DNA of 46,289 nt, from NCBI GenBank assembly GCA_016788465.1, contig JAEURV010000068.1:1-46289 (forward strand). The letters are read 5' to 3'. Below, in pieces: positions 33,520 through 44,019 of this stretch. A program made the translations under genes and the position numbers. This DNA comes from Nitrospira sp. (lineage in GTDB: Bacteria > Nitrospirota > Nitrospiria > Nitrospirales > Nitrospiraceae). Numbering within the stretch: position 1 is the stretch's first letter; the number at the start of each line of letters is the position of its first letter. The notes beneath the pieces are model-generated. The model had not been told where the DNA came from and did no database searches. It saw only the letters and a list, made by a program, of their open reading frames with translations.

Positions 33520-33726
33520 ATGACGACGGCGTATGAACAGACGATTCTTCAGAAACTTCGGCATCTTCCTCCCGAACGTTTAGCCGAAGTGGAGGACTTT
33601 GTGGATTTTCTCGCCCACCGTCAAGCCGAAGAGCGCGCTCTGACTCAGGCCGCCGGCCACCTCGCCAGCGCCGCCTTTGCGCAGGTCTGGGACAACCCCG
33701 CTGACGCCGATTATGACCGGTTATGA
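33520..33726 (+). CDS. Antitoxin, DUF2281-like
   Basis: 68 residues. ILQKLRHLPPERLAEVEDFV then DFLAHRQAEE is the typical N-terminal helix pair of DUF2281/VapB-type antitoxins, and the C-terminus (AFAQVWDNPADADYDRL) is the toxin-binding tail. GGAG at 33509-33512 precedes the ATG by 7 bases. It overlaps the toxin gene by 14 bp, the usual antitoxin-first arrangement. It should stabilise the element. Confidence 0.83.
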   Translation: MTTAYEQTILQKLRHLPPERLAEVEDFVDFLAHRQAEERALTQAAGHLASAAFAQVWDNPADADYDRL

Positions 33727-34051
33727 CTTCGGGGATGTGGTCTTAGTCCCCTTTCCCTTCACGGATCAATCCGCCGTCAAACGCCGCCCCGCCGTCGTGG
33801 TTAGCAGCTCGGCCTATCATCAGGCCCGCCCCGATCTCCTGATCATGGCGATTACCAGTCGACAACCCTCCTCCCTCTCCGTGGGTGAGATGCAGGTGCA
33901 GGATTGGCAGGGGGCGGGATTGCTCAAGCCGTCTGTGCTCAAACCCATCCTCACCACCATCGACCCAGCCCTTGTCCTCAAGAAACTGGGCCGACTCACC
34001 ACGACGGATCAAAGTGCGCTTCGTCAGGCCCTCCGGACCATGCTCGGGTAA
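33713..34051 (+). CDS. MazF/PemK-like toxin endoribonuclease
   Basis: 112 residues from ATG 33713. MTGYDFGDVVLVPFPFTDQS and KRRPAVVVSSSAYH are the PemK/MazF opening, including the RPAVV strand; SVLKPILTTIDPALVLKKLG matches the conserved end. Such toxins cut mRNA or tRNA when free of antitoxin. The frame extends upstream to 33677 inside the antitoxin gene, but family alignment and overlap favour 33713. Confidence 0.87.
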   Translation: MTGYDFGDVVLVPFPFTDQSAVKRRPAVVVSSSAYHQARPDLLIMAITSRQPSSLSVGEMQVQDWQGAGLLKPSVLKPILTTIDPALVLKKLGRLTTTDQSALRQALRTMLG

Positions 34052-34657
34052 GTCGTCCAGTTCCTCGTTCTGGTAACACCTGGCGCTTCTGTACAAGATT
34101 AGGTGAACACTCCATCAATCCTTTTCTTTCTGCTCCTCGATCCTCACTGAAGAGCCGAACCGATCATGAACGGCCACAGGCACCGGACTCACACACCAGC
34201 CTCTTCTCAACATCGCGTTGCGCCCCTCACCCAAGCGGGGGCGCAACAGACGTGCCGAATCTGTGGCTACGCACGACTGCATCCGTGACACCGCCTCGGT
34301 GGCGCGGTTGCCACGAGCGTGCCACACCCCTTGATGGGCGACAACTATTGTCGCCGCACGGTCGAGTCGCGTTACGCGACACAACGGTGCCGCAGTCCAC
34401 GTAGCACGGCGTCTCCGGACGCGGTGCTTCAGATGCGTGGCTGCCGAATCCCCTCCCCCGGCCTCCCCTACTTTTTCGGTATGGTCATAAATTCTGAACC
34501 CTCTCATAAGTGCCACCATGCCACGCACTTTCTGCGTCTCCTGTCTTCGGCAAAACGCATGACGACACAGAAGCGCTCATGTGGCACGAGGAACGCGGCA
34601 GACCATGCACCACGCACCGGATGCAAGGCGATTCAAAGATCTCGACAAGGGGCTGTG
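34052..34657. other. Intergenic region before the excisionase gene, 606 bp
   Basis: No recognisable gene; long frames on both strands are of poor composition. It contains the hairpin cluster at 34299-34380 and should carry the promoter of the excisionase and integrase genes. Confidence 0.55.
34299..34380. repeat. Cluster of three hairpins
   Basis: GTGGC-6-GCCAC (34299-34314), GGCGACAA-CTA-TTGTCGCC (34337-34355) and GTCGCG-TTA-CGCGAC (34366-34380) follow within 82 bp. The second has a perfect 8-bp stem. Possible protein-binding or single-strand origin structures. Confidence 0.55.
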
Positions 34658-34924
34658 ATGCTGAGTGATCTCTTCGAACCGGGGTATTTCGATCTCAAGG
34701 CACTGGCGGCCTACTCGTCCTGCTCGGTTCGATGGCTGCGGGATCGCCTCGTGGATCGCCTCCATCCCCTGCCGCACTACCGGATCGAGGGAAAGATTCT
34801 GGTGAAGCGAGAGGAGTTCGACCGCTGGCTGTCGAGCTCGCACGTCGTTAATTCGGCTGATGGACTGAGCGATATCGTTGATTCTGTGGTCGCTCACATG
34901 CGGCCCTCGAAGCGGAGCGCTTGA
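34658..34924 (+). CDS. Excisionase-like small helix-turn-helix protein
   Basis: 88 residues from ATG 34658, with AAGGGG about 5 bases upstream. YFDLKALAAYSSCSVRWLRD then RIEGKILVKREEFDRWL is the helix-turn-helix plus wing of MerR-like excisionase (HTH_17) proteins. It sits just before the integrase and overlaps the integrase frame start, so it may direct excision. The longer frame from 34319 is non-coding in composition. Confidence 0.72.
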   Translation: MLSDLFEPGYFDLKALAAYSSCSVRWLRDRLVDRLHPLPHYRIEGKILVKREEFDRWLSSSHVVNSADGLSDIVDSVVAHMRPSKRSA

Positions 34925-34950
34925 CACAGGGAAAGAGAGTCAAACACACT

Positions 34951-36230
<1,280 letters not shown>

Positions 36231-36295
36231 AACCAGACTCACCATGAATCATGTTCTGGCAAGACTTGTCAAGGTTGAGCGAGCGAATGAAACAG

Positions 36296-36796
36296 CTACA
36301 GGCGCGTCAGAATTTCATCTGCAACCTGCGTGACGGACTTTCCCTCTGTCTCAATCAGATGATCAGCCGCCGCTTGGTACTTCGGAATACGCTCCCGCAA
36401 CACATCCTGAATTTCCTCGATAAAGGACTTAGTGCCGGTAAGGGACGGACGTTGTGTATCGGACCCGATTCGCTTGGCAATAGTCTCCACTGACGCCGTC
36501 AGCCAGAATAGCGTCCCTGTGCGTTTCAGCACTTCGACATTCTGTGGTCGAAGGATGGCCCCTCCGCCGGTATCGATCACCAGCCCATCTTTACCGGCCA
36601 AATCCTGGCACATTTTAGTTTCGAGATCGCGAAAGTATTCCCAGCCATGTTGTTCGACGATCTGGGGAATGGTTTGTTCCGCCGACTTCACAATCTCGGC
36701 ATCGGTGGAGAACAGTTCGCGACCGAGGCGGGCGGCGACAATTTTCCCGACCGTGCTCTTTCCCGTGCCACGATAACCGATCAGCACCACGTTCAT
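36296..36796 (-). CDS. aroK: Shikimate kinase
   Basis: 166 residues from ATG 36796. It phosphorylates shikimate in aromatic amino-acid synthesis. The P-loop is IGYRGTGKST, STDAEIVK carries the shikimate-binding aspartate, and DTGGGAIL is the next substrate motif. The ATG overlaps the aroE stop by 4 bp (ATGA), so the two are coupled. A longer frame to 36856 lies within aroE and is rejected. Confidence 0.95.
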   Translation of the reverse strand: MNVVLIGYRGTGKSTVGKIVAARLGRELFSTDAEIVKSAEQTIPQIVEQHGWEYFRDLETKMCQDLAGKDGLVIDTGGGAILRPQNVEVLKRTGTLFWLTASVETIAKRIGSDTQRPSLTGTKSFIEEIQDVLRERIPKYQAAADHLIETEGKSVTQVADEILTRL

Positions 36797-37647
36797 TGAA
36801 AATGCGACTCCAAGACCGCGCGCATCACGGCAACTGGAGCTGGTTGACCGGTCCAAAGCTCAAATTGTGTGACGGCCTGATTGAGAAACATGTCCAGCCC
36901 GGGAATCGTCTTGCACCCTACGCGCTTGGCATTTTTGAGTAACTGCGTCTCCCGTGGGTTATAGACGATGTCCATAACGGCCAGACCCGGATGCAGGAGT
37001 GATGCAGGGACACAGGTCGCCTCGGTTTTGGGAGACATGCCGACCGGAGTGCAGTGAATCAAGACCTGAGAGTCCGGAAGGACCCGGCTAAGCGTGGACT
37101 CGTCCAGGCACGCATCCTCTACCGTGAGCGCTGCCGCCGAACGAATATCCTGCGCTAACATCGTCCGTTCACTATCCTCAATTCCGAGCAACGTTAATTT
37201 TCCCGCGCCAGACTCCGCCGCCAAGGCGAAGGCAATCGCTCGTGCCGCCCCCCCGGAGCCGAGCACCACGATGCGCCGCCCTTTCAGATCGACTCCGCTT
37301 TCACGCAGAGCACGCAATGCACCAGTCGCATCAGTGTTATACCCGATCAGCTCGCCCTTTTCGGCCACGATGGTATTAATCGCACCGATCCGCTTGGCGG
37401 TCGGTTCCACCTGATCAAGGAACTGCATCGCGGCCACCTTGTGAGGAATCGTCACACTCGCACCACGGAAGTTGCCCAGGGCGCGAAGCCCCTTAATGGC
37501 ATCCCCGATGGCATCCACCTGCCACGCAAGGTAGACGAAGTTGAGGCCTAACGTTCTGAACGCCGCATTGTGAATGGCCGGTGATAGCGAGTGGCCGACG
37601 GGCTTGCCGATCACCCCACAAAATTGTGTCGTTGTATCGAATTCCAT
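36793..37647 (-). CDS. aroE: Shikimate 5-dehydrogenase
   Basis: 284 residues from ATG 37647. It reduces dehydroshikimate with NADPH. The substrate site is KPVGHSLSPAIHN; VTIPHK contains the catalytic lysine; VLGSGGAARAIAFAL is the nucleotide-binding loop, and DMFLNQAVTQFELW is the C-terminal signature. The frame extends to a GTG at 37680, only 12 bp after the dehydrogenase gene; the shorter start fits family length but has a weak ribosome-binding site. Coupled to aroK. Confidence 0.93.
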   Translation of the reverse strand: MEFDTTTQFCGVIGKPVGHSLSPAIHNAAFRTLGLNFVYLAWQVDAIGDAIKGLRALGNFRGASVTIPHKVAAMQFLDQVEPTAKRIGAINTIVAEKGELIGYNTDATGALRALRESGVDLKGRRIVVLGSGGAARAIAFALAAESGAGKLTLLGIEDSERTMLAQDIRSAAALTVEDACLDESTLSRVLPDSQVLIHCTPVGMSPKTEATCVPASLLHPGLAVMDIVYNPRETQLLKNAKRVGCKTIPGLDMFLNQAVTQFELWTGQPAPVAVMRAVLESHFQ

Positions 37648-37692
37648 TGCATGGTCCACGCGCGTGCAGCTCCCAATCACTCCATGAAATCA

Positions 37693-38454
37693 TTAACTCT
37701 TATTGACGGTCATGCCCCCATCAATGGGGAAGGTCCCACCGGTCACCCACGCTGCCTCATCCGACGCAAGATACAACACCATATTCGCCACTTCTTCCGG
37801 TGTCCCGACCCGTCGAATCGCATATTGCGCCAAAATCGGTTGCAATCTCTCCTCGTCCGCAAGAAGAGACGCCGCCATCGGCGTATGAATCAGACCGGGA
37901 TTCACCACATTGCACCGGATCCCTTCCTTTGCGTACTCGATCGCCAAGGCACGCGTCAGCGCGTCGAGCGCACCTTTCGATGCCGTATAGGCGGCCAATC
38001 CGGAGAGCCCGACGAGACTGGCAATTGACGAAATATTCACGATCGCACCCCGCCCTTGCCGCTGCATATGAGGAAGAACGGCTCGCGTCATGCGAAACAC
38101 TCCAGTGATATTGATGTCCAACACCTTGGCCCAGGTCGCATCGTCGGTTTCATGGAGACGTTTCCCAAAATCTCCGACTCCCGCATTGTTGACGAGCACA
38201 TCGATCCGCCCAAAACTGTCGAGCGTTCGGCGGACCACCTCCTGCACATGCATCTCATCCGTCACAGAGCCGGCAATTCCGAGTACCTTGCCTTTGTTCA
38301 ATCGAATCACGCTGGCGACACGATCCAACTCCTGTTGCCGACGCCCGGTAATGACGATCGACGCACCCTCGTCGGCAAACCGTTTGGCGATGGCTTCGCC
38401 AATCCCGGCATTTCCGCCGGTCACAACGGCTACCTTGCCTTCTAACCTATTCAT
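37693..38454 (-). CDS. Short-chain dehydrogenase/reductase
   Basis: 253 residues. Classical SDR: TGGNAGIG is the cofactor-binding glycine motif, NNAG follows, and the catalytic triad is S in VNISSIASL with Y and K in YTASK. GRR after the second strand suggests NADP preference. The substrate cannot be told from sequence; FabG-like acyl-ACP reduction is one possibility. Starts 5 bp after trmI and is followed by aroE, in one leftward operon. Confidence 0.9.
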   Translation of the reverse strand: MNRLEGKVAVVTGGNAGIGEAIAKRFADEGASIVITGRRQQELDRVASVIRLNKGKVLGIAGSVTDEMHVQEVVRRTLDSFGRIDVLVNNAGVGDFGKRLHETDDATWAKVLDINITGVFRMTRAVLPHMQRQGRGAIVNISSIASLVGLSGLAAYTASKGALDALTRALAIEYAKEGIRCNVVNPGLIHTPMAASLLADEERLQPILAQYAIRRVGTPEEVANMVLYLASDEAAWVTGGTFPIDGGMTVNKS

Positions 38455-38459
38455 CTCTC

Positions 38460-39335
38460 CTACTCCTCTTCCGCTTCTTCAGATTCAGCCTCTGGCTCTT
38501 CGATGGCAGACCTGAATTTGTGCACCGATGGACTCAATAACCCTGGCTCTACTTTACGCGCCACGGTGATAAACCCCGAATGGGCGACCATTCGATGATC
38601 CGGCCTAACGCTCCGGCCTCGAATGGACCAGGTCCGCAGCAATGTCTCAAACGTTTCGATCATCCCGAACACCGTCGCTCGTTCGAGCGCTTCGACGGTT
38701 TGCATCACTTGTGGGACCGTCGGGACAAAGCTCAAGTAGATACCGCCGGATCGAAGAGCATTGACGGCATGCGGAATCACCTGCCACGGTTCAGGCAGGT
38801 CAAGCACCACTCGATCAAACTGCACCTGATCATCCAGAAGATCGATGCCCTCGTAGGCACTCTTCCGGAAACAGCGTAAGTTGGCAGGGTCCATATAGCG
38901 CGTAATATTGGTCTGTGCCGTCTGGGAAAAGTCTTCCCGCACCTCATAGGTCACGACCAAGCCGCTTGGCCCCACCGCGCGCAAGAGCGCCATCGTCATG
39001 GCACCTGAGCCAGTCCCTGCTTCGAACACCCGAGCTCCGGGATAGACATCAGCCCACATCGGGATGATCGCAAGATCTTTGGGATAGAGGACTTGAGCTC
39101 CTCTCGGCATCTTAAGCACATAGTCGCCGAAGGTCGGTTTGAGTGCCACCATCTTCTTCCCGCCGGAAAGTGTCACGATGGAGCCGTCAGGACGACCGAT
39201 GAGAGCGTCATGAGCAATTCGTTGTCCACTGAATTGGTAGGTTTCCCCCGCCTTCAGCGTAAGGGCATACTGCCGCTTTTTTTGATCGACGAGATGGATG
39301 CGGTCGCCGTTGGCCAACTGAGACATGGCGCGCAT
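38460..39335 (-). CDS. trmI: tRNA (adenine-N1)-methyltransferase, TrmI type
   Basis: 291 residues. It methylates A58 in the T-loop of tRNA. SAM motif I is VFEAGTGSGAMTMAL; YEVREDFSQTAQTNI and VVLDLPEPWQVIPHA are the family's later motifs, and an N-terminal RNA-binding beta domain (LVDQKKRQYALTLKAG) is present. The last ~20 residues are highly acidic (EAESEEAEEE), longer than usual. A GGAGG ribosome-binding site (39351-39355) can pair with CCTCC (39340-39344) just before the ATG, so translation initiation may be regulated. First gene of the leftward operon. Confidence 0.92.
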   Translation of the reverse strand: MRAMSQLANGDRIHLVDQKKRQYALTLKAGETYQFSGQRIAHDALIGRPDGSIVTLSGGKKMVALKPTFGDYVLKMPRGAQVLYPKDLAIIPMWADVYPGARVFEAGTGSGAMTMALLRAVGPSGLVVTYEVREDFSQTAQTNITRYMDPANLRCFRKSAYEGIDLLDDQVQFDRVVLDLPEPWQVIPHAVNALRSGGIYLSFVPTVPQVMQTVEALERATVFGMIETFETLLRTWSIRGRSVRPDHRMVAHSGFITVARKVEPGLLSPSVHKFRSAIEEPEAESEEAEEE

Positions 39336-39432
39336 TCTAGGAGGTTCCTTCCTCCGTTTGCAACCAACGGACCTTCCTTGACAGGGTCGGGAGGGGACCG
39401 TAAGATCTTCTTATTCTTCGATACTTCCGACC

Positions 39433-40761
39433 ATGCTTCTCCAGAGTCGGCACAGGAGCTATTCAAATTGGCCTAGCCTCACAACAGCGATTGTGAGCCT
39501 CGGAGTCGTCCTCTGCCCAATTCTCTCTCCCAGTCCCACTCATGGCAGCGAGATTGTAGTGGCAACCTATGAAGGGGTCATCAACCCCGTCGCGGCGGAG
39601 TATCTGAACGATGCTCTGACATTCGCTCAATCATCCGGTGCCCACGCCCTCATCTTGAAGCTGGACACGCCCGGAGGGTTGGACACCTCCATGCGCCTGA
39701 TGATCAAAGATATGGCCGCATCGCCTGTTCCTGTCATCGTTTTCGTTTCTCCTTCGGGAGGCCGTGCCGCCTCTGCCGGCGTATTTATCACCATGGCCGC
39801 CCATGTGGCTGCGATGTCCCCCGGAACCAACATCGGAGCCGCCCACCCAGTCGCCATGGGTGGAGGGGAGATGGACAGCACGATGAAGGAAAAGGTCGAG
39901 AACGACGCCGTGGCCTATATCAAAAGCATCGCGGACCAGCGCGGACGCAATGTCTCATGGGCCGAAGAGGCAGTTCGGAAAAGCGTTTCTGCCACTGAAC
40001 AAGAAGCCCTCAAGCTTAAGATCGTAGACATCGTAGCCGAGGACCTGCCTACTCTGTTGAAACAGTTGAACGGTAGAAAAGTCCATCTTCCCAACGGTTC
40101 TATCACGCTCTCGACCGACAGCGCGACACTGCACGAATTTTCCATGGGGACACGCCTTGAATTGCTCAAAATTCTGAGCGACCCAAACATCGCGTATCTT
40201 CTAATGTCGATCGGGACGATTGGGATCATGGCTGAGCTCTATAGCCCCGGAGCGATTCTTCCCGGAATCATCGGTGCCATCAGTTTGATTTTGTCCTTCT
40301 ATTCGCTCCAATCACTCCCCGTGAACTATGCCGGCGCCCTACTTGTCGTCCTCGGCGTAGTCTTCCTGCTACTCGAAATCTCTATTACCAGCTATGGCCT
40401 GCTGGCATTGGGTGGCTTGACCGCCATGACCTTGGGCGGCCTTCTGCTCATCAAGAGTGATGCGCCGTACCTCCAAGTATCTGTATCATTTTTATTGCCG
40501 ACTGTACTGACACTCGGTGGCTGTATCGGAGTCGTAGCATGGATGGCCGTCAAGAGTGGTCGTGGTAAACCGATCACCGGAACAGAGGGAATGATTGGTT
40601 CGCTCGGAATCGCAAAGACGGATTTGAACCCACACGGTCAGATCATGGTCCATGGAGAAATTTGGGACGCGATCAGTCAACGTCCGATTCGCCGCGGGGA
40701 GACTGCCGAGGTGGTGTCGGTCGAGGGATTGACAGTGACCGTGGCCCCACCTCACGGATAA
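39433..40761 (+). CDS. nfeD: NfeD-family membrane-bound serine protease homologue
   Basis: 442 residues. A leader (about 15-40) precedes a ClpP/crotonase-like protease domain (about 40-225): DTPGGLDTSMRLMIKDM, the nucleophile S in SPSGGRAASAGVFI and the lysine-containing region MKEKVENDAVAYIKSIADQRGR. Several membrane helices (about 265-375) and a C-terminal OB-fold NfeD domain (GMIGSLGIAKTDLNPHGQIM) follow. This long form typically pairs with a stomatin-like protein, as here 24 bp downstream, and is thought to act in membrane quality control. Confidence 0.92.
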   Translation: MLLQSRHRSYSNWPSLTTAIVSLGVVLCPILSPSPTHGSEIVVATYEGVINPVAAEYLNDALTFAQSSGAHALILKLDTPGGLDTSMRLMIKDMAASPVPVIVFVSPSGGRAASAGVFITMAAHVAAMSPGTNIGAAHPVAMGGGEMDSTMKEKVENDAVAYIKSIADQRGRNVSWAEEAVRKSVSATEQEALKLKIVDIVAEDLPTLLKQLNGRKVHLPNGSITLSTDSATLHEFSMGTRLELLKILSDPNIAYLLMSIGTIGIMAELYSPGAILPGIIGAISLILSFYSLQSLPVNYAGALLVVLGVVFLLLEISITSYGLLALGGLTAMTLGGLLLIKSDAPYLQVSVSFLLPTVLTLGGCIGVVAWMAVKSGRGKPITGTEGMIGSLGIAKTDLNPHGQIMVHGEIWDAISQRPIRRGETAEVVSVEGLTVTVAPPHG

Positions 40762-40785
40762 CCGGTCAGAACCCAAGGAGTTGCT

Positions 40786-41532
40786 ATGTCACTGTTGATG
40801 CCGCTCGTTTTACTTGGTCTCCTGCTCTACGCGAGTTTTAAGCGTGTCATGGAATACGAGCGGCTCGTAGTGTTTGTTCTCGGCAAGTTTCACACGGTTA
40901 AAGGCCCTGGAATCAGATTGGTTATTCCAGGACTGCAGCAGATGGTCCGTGTCAATCTTCAAACCGTCACCATGGAAGTGCCCTCGCAAGATGTGATTAC
41001 ACGCGACAATATCTCGGTGAAGGTGAACGCCGTCATTTTTCTCAGGGTGGTGGATCCCCAGCGTGCGGTCTTGGCGGTTCAGGACTACCTATACTCTACC
41101 TCCCAAGTTGCCCAAACCACCTTGCGCAGCGTGCTTGGGCAAAGCCAATTCGATGACTTACTGTCGAAGCGCGACGACATCAACGCCGAACTACAGCGAA
41201 TCATCGATCAGCAGACCGAGCCATGGGGCGTGAAGGTCGCAGCCGTGGAGGTCAAGAATGTCGATATCCCACAAGACATGCAACGAGCTATCGCCCGACA
41301 GGCCGAAGCTGAGCGAGAACGCCGTGCCAAAATCATCCATGCAGAAGGGGAATTTCAAGCCGCACAGAAACTCGCTGAGGCCGCCAACGTGATCGGGCAG
41401 AACCCAGCCGCCCTTCAACTCCGTTATCTCCAAACGCTGGTGGAAATCGCGGCCGAAAAGAATTCCACCACGATCTTTCCGATTCCCATCGATACGCTTG
41501 CCCCTTTTATTAAAGGCCTCTCATCCAAATAG
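40786..41532 (+). CDS. SPFH/stomatin-like protein (slipin)
   Basis: 248 residues. An N-terminal membrane helix ([16 protein letters not shown]) is followed by an SPFH domain: [40 protein letters not shown] and [22 protein letters not shown] charged coiled-coil segment ([20 protein letters not shown]) drives oligomerisation. It works with the upstream NfeD in forming membrane microdomains. Same operon as nfeD. Confidence 0.94.
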   Translation: MSLLMPLVLLGLLLYASFKRVMEYERLVVFVLGKFHTVKGPGIRLVIPGLQQMVRVNLQTVTMEVPSQDVITRDNISVKVNAVIFLRVVDPQRAVLAVQDYLYSTSQVAQTTLRSVLGQSQFDDLLSKRDDINAELQRIIDQQTEPWGVKVAAVEVKNVDIPQDMQRAIARQAEAERERRAKIIHAEGEFQAAQKLAEAANVIGQNPAALQLRYLQTLVEIAAEKNSTTIFPIPIDTLAPFIKGLSSK

Positions 41533-41794
41533 TGTGGCATTCCGGTCGCGTACTGATGCGAATTCCACATAGATGCCGCATTCATGCGACAGTTGTCCAT
41601 GATTCTTCTCATTAACCGCCGCTAATCTTTTCTATTTATCCGGCTGATCCCTGTTCCCATTTCTCATCTTCCATCCAGCATCTCTTTTGCTTCTTTGAGC
41701 CACTAAATATTAACCGGCGTGGACGAATCTTTTGGACTGAACGGGGCTCCAATTAATAAAGGACGATTCTCAACCTCCTAAAAAGGGTGACGTC

Positions 41795-43048
41795 ATGAAA
41801 GAAGATTTACGAGTCGAAGATGCGATAGACGTGCAACAGAAATTCGCTTCCGATGTTGATGCCGATGACGCCAGAGCGAGCGGAATGCTGGGTCGAATCG
41901 GTCGCGGCGAGAGTGAGGGATCCGGTCAGAAGGGAAAATCCAGACTGACCGCGCGTACAAGTCAGGCCAGTCCATTTCTTCTAGAGTCGTTATACTTTCG
42001 CTCGTTTGGCGAGCGGGGCCTCCTGTCGCGAGAAGAGGAGATCCTGATCGCCAAGCGGGTGGATCAGGGAACCAGGCGCATTCGAACCGCTTTGCGGCAA
42101 GCCATTAAGACTTTGCTGAAGATTCGACGGATTCCTGTTTGCGAAGAAAGCGCAAGGGTACTCCAGTCGGTCCGACGATTAAGTGGCTTGTCTGCCACCG
42201 CGTTGGACGATGCGGAGATGGCCTTGGATAGGGTTCTTCATCCGGTTGGCACGAACCTTCATGCCCCGGCTTCCATTGCGAAACCACTGGGGGCCGTGCT
42301 GGACGAAATACGTGCCGCACGAATCATTTTGGAACAGGGCAAGGATGAACTTGTCAGGTGTAATCTTCGGCTGGTCGTTGACGTCGCCAAACATTATACC
42401 GGTCGGGGGTTGAGCTTGCTGGATCTTGTGCAAGAAGGCAACATCGGATTGATGAAAGCGGCTGAACGATACCAATACCGAAAAGGGTTTAAGTTCAGCA
42501 CGTACGCAACGTGGTGGATCCGTCAAGGTATTACTCGGTCGCTTGCGGACCAATCTCGAACGATCCGTGTTCCAGTTCATCAAACCGAAGCCTCGCATCG
42601 TATTCTTCGGGTGATGCGGAGACTGTGCCAACAATTGGGCCGCCCGGCACGCTTGGACGAGGTGGCTCGTGTGCTTCACATGCGCCCTGAACGACTCCGA
42701 GAGACCGTTCAGGCCTTCCAAGAGCCGGTGGCCCTGGAAACTCCCATCGGTGATGGCGATACCCAATTCGGGGACATGATTCCTGACCACCAGGCTGTCC
42801 CACCGGACGCCAACGTTCACCGCAGTGAGCTGACGGAACAACTGGACCGCATCTTGAGCACCCTCACCCCTCGTGAACAGACGGTGATCAGGCTACGATT
42901 CGGCATAGGGTACGACGAATCAAGTACCCTTGAGCAGGTGGGGCAAAGCCTGTCCGTAACACGAGAACGCATCCGTCAGATTGAAGCAAAAGCCTTGAAA
43001 AAACTCAAAACCCCTGCGATCAAGGAGCTGTTCGCAGCCATTAGGTAG
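41795..43048 (+). CDS. RNA polymerase sigma factor, sigma-70 family (group 1/2-like)
   Basis: 417 residues. Region 2 is LVVDVAKHYTGRGLSLLDLV, QEGNIGLMKAAERY and YATWWIRQGITRSL; region 3 contains RRLCQQLGRPARLDEVARVL; region 4 ends LTPREQTVIRLRFGIG and VTRERIRQIEAKALKKLK. The acidic N-terminus (~60 residues) is much shorter than region 1.1 of RpoD, so an RpoS-like alternative factor is more likely than the housekeeping one. AAGGGTG precedes the ATG. Stands alone between slipin and lipB. Confidence 0.92.
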   Translation: MKEDLRVEDAIDVQQKFASDVDADDARASGMLGRIGRGESEGSGQKGKSRLTARTSQASPFLLESLYFRSFGERGLLSREEEILIAKRVDQGTRRIRTALRQAIKTLLKIRRIPVCEESARVLQSVRRLSGLSATALDDAEMALDRVLHPVGTNLHAPASIAKPLGAVLDEIRAARIILEQGKDELVRCNLRLVVDVAKHYTGRGLSLLDLVQEGNIGLMKAAERYQYRKGFKFSTYATWWIRQGITRSLADQSRTIRVPVHQTEASHRILRVMRRLCQQLGRPARLDEVARVLHMRPERLRETVQAFQEPVALETPIGDGDTQFGDMIPDHQAVPPDANVHRSELTEQLDRILSTLTPREQTVIRLRFGIGYDESSTLEQVGQSLSVTRERIRQIEAKALKKLKTPAIKELFAAIR

Positions 43049-43259
43049 GCTGCTCAAATGTGCAGAGGTTCATCAGAGAGTATCACGTAGTTCAATTCAC
43101 ATCGCACACTGCCTTCCCTCCGCATGGTGGGTTATGTCAGAATACCTCCACTGTGCGGAGTGTGGCGACTCTCACTCCTACCGGTACTATTAGTATTACT
43201 ATCTTGAAGGGTCTGACTGACTTTGCGGAAGGAACCGCTCCTTTGGAGTCTGCTATCCT

Positions 43260-43958
43260 ATGCTCCAATCCACTCCTGTGACGGTCTCCAACGGGAGCAG
43301 CCGACAGATTCCTGGAGATGCCGTTCGTCTCTTTTCGGCACCAGTTCCGTACCTTACCGGATGGGACTTACAATGTCGGTTGCATGAGGAGCGTCTCCTC
43401 GGTCTGCAACCGGATACCGTTCTCATTCTTGAACATCAGCCTGTCTATACACTAGGACGACGAACCCGATTATCCGATTGGGGAGGGAATGAAGAGACAT
43501 TGTGTCAAACAGGTGCCGAACTGCACCGGGTGAATCGCGGCGGATCCGTGACCTTTCACGGCCCCGGGCAAGTTGTGGCCTACCCTATCCTCAAGATCGA
43601 TCGCTATGCCGCAGGACCGAAACAGCTTGTCCGACGGTTCGAAGAGGTCGTGATTCGAACGCTCCGTTACTGGGATATCACCGGCTGTCGTCTCGATGGC
43701 AAGCCAGGCGTTTGGGTAATGACTCCGGTTCCCCAGAAAATCGCTTTCATCGGAGTACGGATCCAACGGGGGGTCACCTTGCATGGCCTGGCTCTCAATG
43801 TTGATCTCGATCTGGCACCATTTCACAGGATCCATCCCTGCGGATTGACCGACTGTCCGGTCACATCGATGGCAGCGCAGCGTCACACTTCGATCTCGGT
43901 TGATGATGTCAAGCAGGTACTGGCTCAGGCCTTTACAGAGATGATTCTCTCTTTCTGA
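43260..43958 (+). CDS. lipB: Octanoyltransferase LipB
   Basis: 232 residues. It transfers octanoate from acyl-ACP to lipoyl domains. RGGSVTFHGPGQVVAYPIL is the substrate-site motif, K160 (PQKIAFIGVRI) the conserved lysine and C194 in HPCGLTD the acyl-carrying cysteine. The N-terminal ~20 residues before RLFSAPVPYLTGWDLQ are extra. GGAG lies ~12 bases before ATG 43260; a start nearer the fold is possible. Followed 61 bp later by glutamate dehydrogenase. Confidence 0.93.
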   Translation: MLQSTPVTVSNGSSRQIPGDAVRLFSAPVPYLTGWDLQCRLHEERLLGLQPDTVLILEHQPVYTLGRRTRLSDWGGNEETLCQTGAELHRVNRGGSVTFHGPGQVVAYPILKIDRYAAGPKQLVRRFEEVVIRTLRYWDITGCRLDGKPGVWVMTPVPQKIAFIGVRIQRGVTLHGLALNVDLDLAPFHRIHPCGLTDCPVTSMAAQRHTSISVDDVKQVLAQAFTEMILSF

Positions 43959-44019
43959 AATCAGTGCGGAACGTCGAACCGGTCCACATTCGAGGATGAA
44001 TCGCCCTCAAAGGAGGAAT

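Noticed and set aside
34115-34528. Minus-strand frame of 137 codons and the 5' extension of the excisionase frame
   Set aside because: Arginine/alanine-rich composition of non-coding GC DNA, no start signal; the real excisionase start is at 34658.
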